Below are positions 8,226 to 15,822 of a DNA stretch of 64,000 nt, piece after piece (position 1 is the first letter of the stretch; each line of letters opens with the position of its first letter). The notes under the pieces are model-generated. The model did not search any database. It worked only from the letters and a program-made list of their open reading frames with translations, and was not told the DNA's origin. This DNA comes from Halorubrum aidingense JCM 13560 (lineage in GTDB: Archaea; Halobacteriota; Halobacteria; Halobacteriales; Haloferacaceae), in NCBI RefSeq assembly GCF_000336995.1, contig NZ_AOJI01000017.1, positions 286,932-350,931 on the forward strand, read 5' to 3'. A program made the position numbers and the translations under genes.

Positions 8226-10157
8226 CTATGTTTCGGTTCGGTCGTCGGTGTCGCTGTTTTCGTCGCGGCCGTTCTCGCCGATGCCGTTCTCGCCGGTGCC
8301 GTCACCGGCGTCGCCGTCACGGTCCGCCTCGTCGCCAGCGTCGTCGGCGTCGTCGGCGTCGCCGCCGCCATCGTCGGGCGTCCCGGAGCCGGGGTTCGCG
8401 ACGTCGGCGTCCGACGGGAACCGGTCCACCGCGTACTCGCCGGTGTCGACGCGGTCCGCCGGCTCGGAGTAGTCGCGATCGCTGCCGGAGAAATCGGGTC
8501 GCACGACGCCGTCGCCGGAGGCGTCGGGTTCGGCGGCGTCCGCGGTGTTCCGGGTATCCGGGCCGGTCGACTCGAGGTCGTCCGTCGGGCGCTCCTCTCG
8601 CTCAGGGTCTCCGGCCGGCGCCGGCGTGTCGAGTTCGCTGTCGACCCACTCGAAGGCGTTTCGACTGTCTCGGTGCTCGGCGACGGCCGTCCGGAGCCGG
8701 TCTCGGAGGGTCGTCCGGAGCTCGATCGCCTCGTCGGTGGCGAAATCGACCGCGGCGGCGTCGGCGCCCACGAGCGAGCTCGTCCCGGCGGTATCGGCCA
8801 CGATCGTCGCCACGCCCCATCGCCGCTGGAAGACGGTTCGGGTGTCGATGACGGTCTGGATCCGGTAGTACGGGACGACGGTGACCGTCCGGCTCCAGAA
8901 CCCGTTCCGGGTGAGGAAGTGGTCCTCCCCGAGCCAGTACCCGCGGTGTTTCCACTTCAGGTGGGCGGCCGGCGGGACCGCGAGCAGCAGTCCGAACAGC
9001 CCGTACCACGGGAGTCCGACGGCGAAGAACCAGTCGACGGCGAACGCGAGCCCGACCAGCACGCCGATGACGAGCGCGTACCGGAAGGCGTAGCGCCACC
9101 GGACCCGTTTCGGCGGGCGGCTGAACGTCGGCGCTCCGAACGATTCCACCTCGTGGGCGAGCCGGTAGACGCGGTCCGTGGACGCGATCGGGACCGCGGC
9201 TTGGCTCCCCTGACCGCCGCCCTGCCCGGGCGCGTAGCCGGCGGTCTCGATCGAGAGGCTCGCGTAGCCGAGCGCCCGCTTCGCCGGGTTGTCGGATATC
9301 GAGAGCGTCTGGATCTTGTCGGTCGGGATCGACCCGCTGTACCGTCGGAAGAGGCCGCGTTCGTACCGGAGCTCGTCGCCGGCCCGCGAGAGCCGGAACC
9401 CGTAGTAGTTCGAGAACGCGATTCCGGCGCCGATGACCCACGACGCGAGGAACAGGGCGCCGACGGCGACGACGGCGGTCGCGGTGAGCGCGACCGCGGA
9501 GGCGCTCGGCAGGACGCTCGACAGGACCGGCACCGAGCCCGAACTCAAGAACGCGAGCAGGCCGATGAGTCGGCCGTCGAACGACAGCGCACCGACGAGC
9601 GCGAGTTCGCCCGAGGAGATCGCGAACAGCTCCTCTTCGGCCGGTCCCGTCGAGTCAGCGCCGGCGGTGGTCGCGGAACGGGCTCCCGAGCCGACGCCGC
9701 GCTCGGTGCCGGTTCCCGACGCCGCGCTCGACGCGGCCGACTTCCGCCGCTGCACCTCGCGTTGGATCCGCGTCGCCTCCTCGGGCGCGACGAATCGGAT
9801 CGACCCCTCGGTGCTCGACCCGCCGGCGGTTTCCAGATCGACCGCCGCGACGCCCAGGGCCCGCTGGATGACGCTTCGGCTCACGTCGACGTTCTGGATC
9901 CGACGGTACGGGATCTCCCGCTCGCGCCGCGAGATGACGCCCGAGGAGATGTCGAGGGTGTCCTCGGTCAGTTCGTAGTCGAACCGGCGGTAGTACGCCA
10001 CCTCGTAGCCGAACGCGACGAGCAGCACCGCGCCGGCGACGCCGACCGCGGCCGGGAGACCCCAGTCGTTGCTGTTCACGATGAAAAAGAGCAGGACGAC
10101 GATGCCCGCGACCTTCTGAACCGCGCGGTACGGGATCGACTGGGGAGCGAGTTTCAC
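8226..10157 (-). CDS. YdbT-like membrane protein with three bacterial-PH (bPH2) domains and an acidic tail
   Basis: This 643-residue protein starts with GTG at 10157 (VKLAPQSIPYRAVQKV) and overlaps the end of the upstream gene by 4 bases. It alternates hydrophobic hairpins with three related soluble modules of the bPH2/YdbT type: residues about 60-140 (IPYRRIQNVDVSRSVIQRALG), 265-340 (IPTDKIQTLSISDNPAKRALG) and 400-480 (VPYYRIQTVIDTRTVFQRRWG). Each has the pattern P-x-x-[KR]-I-Q followed by a G. From about residue 495 to the end the chain is acidic and disordered-looking, ending GENGRDENSDTDDRTET. Residues 550-586 contain a block almost repeated in the Mrp protein at 49450-51570. Function is unknown; it may assemble with its partner gene product in the membrane. 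Confidence 0.85.
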   Translation of the reverse strand: MKLAPQSIPYRAVQKVAGIVVLLFFIVNSNDWGLPAAVGVAGAVLLVAFGYEVAYYRRFDYELTEDTLDISSGVISRREREIPYRRIQNVDVSRSVIQRALGVAAVDLETAGGSSTEGSIRFVAPEEATRIQREVQRRKSAASSAASGTGTERGVGSGARSATTAGADSTGPAEEELFAISSGELALVGALSFDGRLIGLLAFLSSGSVPVLSSVLPSASAVALTATAVVAVGALFLASWVIGAGIAFSNYYGFRLSRAGDELRYERGLFRRYSGSIPTDKIQTLSISDNPAKRALGYASLSIETAGYAPGQGGGQGSQAAVPIASTDRVYRLAHEVESFGAPTFSRPPKRVRWRYAFRYALVIGVLVGLAFAVDWFFAVGLPWYGLFGLLLAVPPAAHLKWKHRGYWLGEDHFLTRNGFWSRTVTVVPYYRIQTVIDTRTVFQRRWGVATIVADTAGTSSLVGADAAAVDFATDEAIELRTTLRDRLRTAVAEHRDSRNAFEWVDSELDTPAPAGDPEREERPTDDLESTGPDTRNTADAAEPDASGDGVVRPDFSGSDRDYSEPADRVDTGEYAVDRFPSDADVANPGSGTPDDGGGDADDADDAGDEADRDGDAGDGTGENGIGENGRDENSDTDDRTET

Positions 10158-10648
10158 ACCGCGTCCTCCCCGTCGGCGCGGATCGACAGTCGCTTCAGCT
10201 CCTCGCGGAGGTCGCTCGCACCGTCTGGCGTGAGCCCCGGGATCCGGACGTCCGCGCCGCGAGAGCCGGCCGTGTAGACGACACAGGAGGCGAGTCCGGC
10301 GCCGCGCTCGACGGGGCCGCGCCGGGAGTCGACGTGTTGGATCCGGACCAGCGGGACGGTCGTCCGGACCTGCGTGACCACGCCGCGGTCGAGGTACAGC
10401 GCGTCCTCTCGGATCTCGTAGCTCCAGCGGCGGTACCGGAGCACGGCGTGTGCCACGCCGAGCGCCAAGAAGGCGGCCGCGGCGAGCACCGGCGCCCACC
10501 GGGGGAGGTACTCGAAGTAGAATCCGATGGCGAACGGCACGGACAGCACCGCCGCGACGAGGACCGCACGGAGGATCCACACGATCCGGACGCGGGGATG
10601 GAGCGACTGGGCCGTCGAAGCCGGCCCTCCGTCGCGCGTAGGTGTCAT
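10154..10648 (-). CDS. YdbS-like bPH2-domain membrane protein
   Basis: The 164-residue protein has two membrane segments (WILRAVLVAAVLSVPFAIGFYF and APVLAAAAFLALGVAHAVL) followed by one bPH2 module (LYLDRGVVTQVRTTVPLVRIQHVDSRRGPVERGAG). Single-module and triple-module members of this family usually occur as neighbours (ydbS-ydbT in Bacillus), and here the two genes overlap by 4 bases, strongly suggesting one complex. ATG at 10648 (MTPTRDGGPAS) is chosen because upstream in-frame codons run into the divergent glutamate dehydrogenase region and are low in hydrophobic or family-like sequence. Confidence 0.85.
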   Translation of the reverse strand: MTPTRDGGPASTAQSLHPRVRIVWILRAVLVAAVLSVPFAIGFYFEYLPRWAPVLAAAAFLALGVAHAVLRYRRWSYEIREDALYLDRGVVTQVRTTVPLVRIQHVDSRRGPVERGAGLASCVVYTAGSRGADVRIPGLTPDGASDLREELKRLSIRADGEDAV

Positions 10649-10845
10649 ACGCCGCTGTTGTCGGCGCCGACGTATAAGTCCGGGCGAAACCGCAGCGCCC
10701 GACGACGACATCGCGAGGCCGAGTCGGTGCCCCAGATCGGGCGTTTCGACAGACGGTGAGACCCAGACCCCATCATGAGAGACATTCTCAGCCAATGGCG
10801 ATAATTGCCGAAACCGATATCACCCAGGGTCAAGTCCGATCGATC

Positions 10846-12159
10846 ATGACGGACGATCCGTTCGAGAACATGCTCGCACAGATGGACCGCGCGAAGGAGT
10901 ACGCGGACGTGGACGACGGCGTCTTCGAACGGCTCAAACACCCGGAGCGCACGCTGAAGGTCACGCTGCCGGTGGAGTTGGACTCGGGTGAGGTCAAGGT
11001 GTTCGAGGGGTACCGCTGTCAGTTCGACAGCGCTCGCGGTCCGTTTAAAGGCGGCGTCCGGTATCACCCGAGCGTCACCCAGCGAGAGGTCGAGGCGCTC
11101 GCGGGCTGGATGACGTGGAAGACCGCGCTCGTCGACCTCCCGTACGGGGGCGCGAAGGGTGGCGTCATCTGCGAGCCGAAGGACCTGACACAGAACGACT
11201 TAGAGAGCCTCACGCGGCGGTACACCGAGGGGATCCGCCGGATGATCGGCCCCGAGACCGACGTTCCGGCCCCCGACATGAACACGAACTCGCAGACGAT
11301 GGCGTGGATGATGGACACCTACTCGATGTACGAGGGCCACTCCGTCCCGCAGGTCGTCACCGGGAAGCCGCTGGAGATCGGGGGGACGCCCGGCCGGGTC
11401 GAGGCCACCGGCCGCGGCGTCTCCATCGTCACCGAGCGGCTCTTCGAGTACCTCGACCGCGACCTCTCGGGCGCGAGCGTCGCGATCCAGGGCTTCGGTA
11501 ACGTGGGATCGAACGCGGCGAAACTCCTCGACGAGGCGGGCGCTCGAATCGTCGCAACCTCCGACGTGACCGGCGCCGCCTACGACCCCGAAGGCCTCGA
11601 CGTCAGCGCGCTCGACGCGCACGTCACCGCCGGCGGGCTCATCGACGAGTACGTTGCCGGCGACCGCCGAGACGTCCCGATCGCGGACGGCGACGGCGAC
11701 CGCGGCGATGGCTGGTGGGACGCCCCCGAGATGATCTCGAACGAGGAGCTGTTGACGCTCGACGTCGACGTGTTGATACCCGCCGCCGTCGAGGGCGTGA
11801 TCACCGCCGACAACGTCCGCGAACTGCGCGCGTCCGCGATCGTCGAGGCCGCGAACGGGCCGACGACGGTCGCCGCCGACGAGGTGCTCACGGAGCGCGA
11901 CGTGCAGGTCGTGCCCGACATCCTCGCGAACGCCGGCGGCGTCATCGTCTCGTACCTCGAGTGGGTCCAGAACGCACAGGAGTTCTCGTGGCCGCTGGAG
12001 ACGGTGAACGCCGAGTTAGAGCGCCGTATCGGTCGCGCGTTCGACCAGACGATAGAGCAGTACGACGCCAAGGACCTCCCCGACCTCCGGACCGCCGCCT
12101 ACACGCTCGCGCTGGAACGCACCGCGAGCGCGCACGAGTACCGCGGGCTGTTCCCGTAG
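10846..12159 (+). CDS. gdhB: Glutamate dehydrogenase
   Basis: This 437-residue Glu/Leu/Phe/Val dehydrogenase reversibly deaminates glutamate to 2-oxoglutarate. The N-terminal domain carries GPFKGGVRYHPSV and the catalytic region YGGAKGGV with its lysine, followed by the dinucleotide-binding GFGNVGSNAA. The C-terminal region has ILANAGGVIVSYLEWVQN, typical of the hexameric family. I chose MTDDPFENMLAQ (ATG 10846), which aligns with the usual family start; an earlier in-frame ATG exists at 10795. Cofactor preference and the exact paralogue letter are uncertain. Confidence 0.92.
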   Translation: MTDDPFENMLAQMDRAKEYADVDDGVFERLKHPERTLKVTLPVELDSGEVKVFEGYRCQFDSARGPFKGGVRYHPSVTQREVEALAGWMTWKTALVDLPYGGAKGGVICEPKDLTQNDLESLTRRYTEGIRRMIGPETDVPAPDMNTNSQTMAWMMDTYSMYEGHSVPQVVTGKPLEIGGTPGRVEATGRGVSIVTERLFEYLDRDLSGASVAIQGFGNVGSNAAKLLDEAGARIVATSDVTGAAYDPEGLDVSALDAHVTAGGLIDEYVAGDRRDVPIADGDGDRGDGWWDAPEMISNEELLTLDVDVLIPAAVEGVITADNVRELRASAIVEAANGPTTVAADEVLTERDVQVVPDILANAGGVIVSYLEWVQNAQEFSWPLETVNAELERRIGRAFDQTIEQYDAKDLPDLRTAAYTLALERTASAHEYRGLFP

Positions 12160-12208
12160 GCGGAGTCAGCCAGCCGCTTCCGACCGTCACGCGGCTGCCC
12201 GCCGGGCC

Positions 12209-12913
12209 TCACGCCCGCCGGATGCGATCCGCGCTCACGGCGATCGGCTCTGCGTAGCGAACGATCGGCGCTTCCGTCCGACTCTCGAACCCGTTCGCCT
12301 CGAAGAGGGTGTTGACCCGCACGTCGGCGGCCCCCTCGCGCAGCCGCCACGGATCGTGGTCGATCTCGCCGCGGTAGAGCCGCGTCCCGTCGGCGTAAAA
12401 ACGGTAGTTCTCGACGAGGAAGCTGTCGAGCGAGCCGGAGTCGGCGGTGAACGGCGGCCCGGTCGGCTCGTACGTCGCGTCGAACCGAGCGGACGAGACC
12501 CCGGGGTGAGTCCGCCGGCTCACGAACCGGACCGCGTCGTCACCGGCGGGGGCCTCGCCGCGCTCGTGTGTCACCTCCATCGTGGCGCGGTAGTACGGCA
12601 ACGCGAACAATCGGCGCGCGACGGCGACGCCGACCCGATCGTCCGCGTCGAGGTTGTAGAAGTAGACGCCCGGACCGTCGGGCCCCTCCACGTAGGTGCG
12701 GAGGTTGAGTTCCGGGAACGAGAGCCCGAGCGGGACGCCCCGAGGCCGGATATCCGCCATCACGAAGGCGACCACGCTGAGGTACGCGTCGCCGTCGTGA
12801 GTGGCGACGGAGACGCCGTCCGGAAGCGTCTCGGCGACGACTGCGGGAGCGACCGGCCAATGGAGAAACAGCGCGTCGCGCCATGTCATCTCCAGCCAGC
12901 GATGTCCGAGCAT
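12209..12913 (-). CDS. DUF2071 (YqjF-like) family protein
   Basis: The 234-residue soluble protein begins MLGHRWLEMTWRDALFLHWPV and contains PELNLRTYVEGPDGPGVYFYNLDADD, the hallmark of the DUF2071 family (B. subtilis YqjF). Members resemble the acetoacetate decarboxylase fold, but no reaction is established. It stands alone, with an opposite-strand glutamate dehydrogenase downstream. Nothing unusual is seen in length or composition. Confidence 0.85.
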   Translation of the reverse strand: MLGHRWLEMTWRDALFLHWPVAPAVVAETLPDGVSVATHDGDAYLSVVAFVMADIRPRGVPLGLSFPELNLRTYVEGPDGPGVYFYNLDADDRVGVAVARRLFALPYYRATMEVTHERGEAPAGDDAVRFVSRRTHPGVSSARFDATYEPTGPPFTADSGSLDSFLVENYRFYADGTRLYRGEIDHDPWRLREGAADVRVNTLFEANGFESRTEAPIVRYAEPIAVSADRIRRA

Positions 12914-12974
12914 AGCGAAGATAGGGGCGTGGCGGTCAAAACCCGTACGGCCGCGGTGATAGCGTTCCGGGCGT

Positions 12975-13979
12975 CTACCTGGCGTCTGACCGTTCGCCCG
13001 GCCCCCCGCTCTGCTCCGTCGCCTCTCCGTCTCTCGCTTCTTTTTTCTCTCTCGCTTCTTCTCCCCCGCTCGTCCGTTCGGCGGCCTCCTTCCACTCGCC
13101 GAGCCCCGACGGGTCGAGGTGGACGTGCACGTCGCCGACGTCGTCCAGCCCGCGGAGACTCTCTACGAGTTCCGTTTCGATGTCGTGGGCGTCCCGCAGC
13201 GTCATGCTCCCGTCGACCTCGACGTGGACCTCGACTTCGAGATCGGTCCCGTCGTAGTACACCGTGAGATCGTGGACGCCCTCGACGGCGGGGTGTCGTC
13301 GGAGCGCCTCCGTGACGCGGGCCCGGTCTCCGGCGGGCGGCGCCGCGCCGACGAGATACGTGACGTTCTCGCGACCGATCTCGACGCCTTGGTACATGAC
13401 GAGGACGCTGACGAGCGCTCCGGCGACCGGATCGAGTATCGGGAAGCCGAGGAAGACGCCGAACACGCCCACCAGCGCCGCGATGGTGGTATAAATATCG
13501 TTGAGACAGTCCGCGGCGAGCGCCGTGAGCGCGGTCGATCCGAGGCTGGCGTTCACCCGATCGGTGTACCAGTAGAGGAGGTACATGTCGGCCATCGCGA
13601 ACAGCAGCGCGGCGACGAGGATCGGGCTCGCCGCGACGTCGTGCGGGCCGATCAGACCGGCGACCGATTCGCGGAACAACAGGAGCCCCAAAAGCAGGAT
13701 CGTCGCGCCGACGAACAGCGCCGTCAGCGGCTCGATCCGCTGGTGGCCGTGGGGGTGGCTCTCGTCGGCGTCGTCGTAACGGGACCCGCCCCACACGAGG
13801 ACGACTGCGCTGGCGACGAGGTCGGCGACGGAGTGAGCCGCGTCGGCGACCAACGCGACGCTGCCGAACGTCAGCCCCGCCGCGCCCTCGACGACAATCT
13901 TCACCGCGTTGCCGAGGACGTTCACCGCTGCGACCCGCTGGAAGCGTCCCTTCTGACCGTCTCCCCACGGGTTCCACAT
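12975..13979 (-). CDS. Cation diffusion facilitator metal transporter
   Basis: The 334-residue CDF-family exporter moves divalent metals such as Zn, Fe or Mn out of the cytoplasm by proton antiport. About six membrane segments are followed by a cytosolic metal-binding domain (about 215-300; VTVYYDGTDLEVEVHVEV and HVHLDPSG). The transport-site residues are visible in ADAAHSVAD (H49, D53) and in the fifth segment DCLNDIYTT; a His-rich HPHGHQR loop lies after segment 2. The last 35 residues are a highly charged low-complexity tail. Substrate cannot be assigned from sequence. Confidence 0.92.
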   Translation of the reverse strand: MWNPWGDGQKGRFQRVAAVNVLGNAVKIVVEGAAGLTFGSVALVADAAHSVADLVASAVVLVWGGSRYDDADESHPHGHQRIEPLTALFVGATILLLGLLLFRESVAGLIGPHDVAASPILVAALLFAMADMYLLYWYTDRVNASLGSTALTALAADCLNDIYTTIAALVGVFGVFLGFPILDPVAGALVSVLVMYQGVEIGRENVTYLVGAAPPAGDRARVTEALRRHPAVEGVHDLTVYYDGTDLEVEVHVEVDGSMTLRDAHDIETELVESLRGLDDVGDVHVHLDPSGLGEWKEAAERTSGGEEAREKKEARDGEATEQSGGPGERSDAR

Positions 13980-14054
13980 ACGTACGGGTCGTCGTGCTCC
14001 CTAGTTAAGAACCTCGTCGTTGTCGGCGGTCGATCGGGGCCCAGTTGCAAGGGG

Positions 14055-14095
14055 CGGTGTCACGAGCTGGAATGAGACGGTGTCGCGAGCTGGAA
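14055..14095. repeat. Short direct repeat in intergenic DNA
   Basis: CGGTGTCACGAGCTGGAA at 14055 recurs with one change at 14078 (23-base period). It lies in the 212-base gap between the CDF and HD genes and no function is apparent. Confidence 0.35.
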
Positions 14096-14191
14096 AGGGG
14101 ACGGCATCGATACCGGGATTCCGGTTTCGGGCGGCGATAGGCTCCCCGTAACGACTAAGAACGAAACGCTCCTCGGTTACGGTAATGAATC

Positions 14192-14914
14192 ATGAGTTTT
14201 TCGCCCGAGGTGGTTCCCGTGGGCGTCGAGATTAAGGAAACGGAGGTGAGCGACGAGGACTTCGAGGAGATGAAGGGGTTTGTGAGGGATTACCTCGCAG
14301 CCAGTGTCGAGAGCGAGGAGGACGGCGGGCGGATGCGCTGGTATCCCTGGCATTCCTCGACGTACCGGTTTAACCACATCCTCAACGTCGTCGATCTAGC
14401 GACCGAGATCGCCGAGGCCGAGGGCGCCGACGTCGACGTCGTCCGGGTGGCCGCGGTGTTCCACGACGTCGCCAAACTGGAGGCCGAACAGGACGTTCAC
14501 GCCGAGGCCGGTGCGCGCGTCGCCCGCGAGTACCTCCAGAGCCGCGGCACGTACCCTGACTCGTTCATCGAAGAGGTGTGCGGGGCGGTCGTCGACCACT
14601 CGTATACCGGTGACCTCGACGACGTCCCCTTGGAGAGCCGCTGTCTGATCGAAGCCGACGTGCTCGACAAGGTGGGCGCGAACGGGGCCGTGTTGATGCT
14701 GCTGCGCATGGGGTACGAGTCGCGCACCCACATGGACGCCGCGAAGATGGTCGATCGGGTGCTCCAGCGCGCGCAAGACCACACCGATCGCGTGGTCTCC
14801 GACCGCGCTCAGAGCATCGCATACCAGCGGATCAAGCGCGTGAGGTGGCTGCGCGAGTGGCTCGAAGAGGAAGTCACGCGGATGGAAGTCGGCGAGCGCG
14901 ACGCCGACCGCTGA
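14192..14914 (+). CDS. HD-domain metal-dependent phosphohydrolase
   Basis: The 240-residue protein has a central HD domain: H62 in NHILNV, H91-D92 in VFHDVAKLE, H103, H136 in VVDHSYTG and a late Asp in EADVLDKVG, the ligand set of HD hydrolases. Such enzymes cleave phosphate esters of nucleotides or related compounds; the substrate here is not predictable. ATG at 14192 has a weak TATA-like ACTAAGA tract about 30 bases upstream. An in-frame GTG at 14219 (VGVEIKETE) is a plausible alternative because family members often begin near that point. Confidence 0.85.
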   Translation: MSFSPEVVPVGVEIKETEVSDEDFEEMKGFVRDYLAASVESEEDGGRMRWYPWHSSTYRFNHILNVVDLATEIAEAEGADVDVVRVAAVFHDVAKLEAEQDVHAEAGARVAREYLQSRGTYPDSFIEEVCGAVVDHSYTGDLDDVPLESRCLIEADVLDKVGANGAVLMLLRMGYESRTHMDAAKMVDRVLQRAQDHTDRVVSDRAQSIAYQRIKRVRWLREWLEEEVTRMEVGERDADR

Positions 14915-14981
14915 TCCGAGGGTCGGTCGTTCGACCGCCCCGCGCTCACCGGGCCCTCTTCGGAACGGATTCGATCGGACG

Positions 14982-15653
14982 CTACGCGGAGCCGCCGCTC
15001 TCGACCCGCGGAAGCGCCGTCTGTAGGTAGCGATCGATCCCCGCACGCGACGGAGCGACCCAGTCGCGGTCGGCCGTCGTCGCCCAGCGGAGCATCCCGC
15101 CGGTCGCGAACGTCTGGAGCGTCGCAGCGACTTCCTCGGCGTCGAGCGATTCCGTAGCCTCGCGGTCGGCCGTGGCGTCGAGCGATTCCGTAGCCTCGCG
15201 GTCGGTCGCCGCGTCGCGCACCGCCGCTTCGAGGAACGCGCCGAACACGCGGTCGCTACGATCGAAGTGGTCGCGGTAGGCGTCGTCGGTGGCGGCCTGC
15301 GCCCGGAGTTCGACGATCGCGGTCATGAATCGGCCGTCCGGCGCGTGCGCGTCGTCGACGGACTCGGGGTCTAGCGTCGCCGAAATGTACGCGTCGATCC
15401 GGTCGCGGGGCGACAGGTCGAAGGCGCCCGACGAGATGGAGGCCTCGAACCCGTCGAGGAGAAACTCGAGGAGGTCGACCAGTAGTTCGTCTTTACCGTC
15501 GTAATGGTGGTAGACGAGCGAGGGGCTCTTATCGAACTCCTCGCCGATCCGACTGATCGTGAGGTCCGCGTACCCGTGCGCACAGAGCGCGCGAAACGCC
15601 GCCCCGAGGATCGCCTCTCGGGTGTCGGCAGGCTCGGCGAACGGGTCGTCCAT
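14982..15653 (-). CDS. TetR/AcrR-family transcriptional regulator
   Basis: The 223-residue repressor-type protein has an N-terminal helix-turn-helix at about residues 30-52 (LTISRIGEEFDKSPSLVYHH), the usual TetR DNA-recognition unit, followed by a helical ligand domain. It is divergent from the S-layer-like and RND transporter genes, with a palindrome between them, so it most likely represses these and itself. Residues 148-171 contain a duplicated 12-residue unit (ADREATESLDAT) encoded by a 36-base tandem repeat. Ligand unknown. Confidence 0.9.
   Translation of the reverse strand: MDDPFAEPADTREAILGAAFRALCAHGYADLTISRIGEEFDKSPSLVYHHYDGKDELLVDLLEFLLDGFEASISSGAFDLSPRDRIDAYISATLDPESVDDAHAPDGRFMTAIVELRAQAATDDAYRDHFDRSDRVFGAFLEAAVRDAATDREATESLDATADREATESLDAEEVAATLQTFATGGMLRWATTADRDWVAPSRAGIDRYLQTALPRVESGGSA
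15138..15209. repeat. 36-base tandem repeat inside the TetR gene
   Basis: Two adjacent 36-base units match at the first 32 positions (core GAGCGATTCCGTAGCCTCGC). The insertion keeps the reading frame and adds 12 residues to the ligand domain. Confidence 0.75.
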
Positions 15654-15686
15654 ACACGACCTACCGGCGCCGAGTATATAGTGATC

Positions 15687-15706
15687 TTGATTGAACGTTC
15701 ATTCAA
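15687..15706. promoter_or_regulatory. Palindromic operator for the TetR regulator (proposed)
   Basis: TTGATTGAACGTTCATTCAA is a 20-base palindrome centred on AACGTT with one mismatched pair. It lies 34 bases upstream of the TetR start, beside a TATATA tract (15674-15679) read towards TetR. The size and symmetry fit TetR dimer operators. No binding data are available to me. Confidence 0.6.
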
Positions 15707-15822
15707 CACGCTTATGTCGAGAGCCTCCGACACGAACGTATGACTCGATGCGACCCGTTCGGTGGCCGATTGACGGCGCGTGGAGCCGACGCGTCCGGTA
15801 GCTTCCCTCTCGGAGGGGCGGT

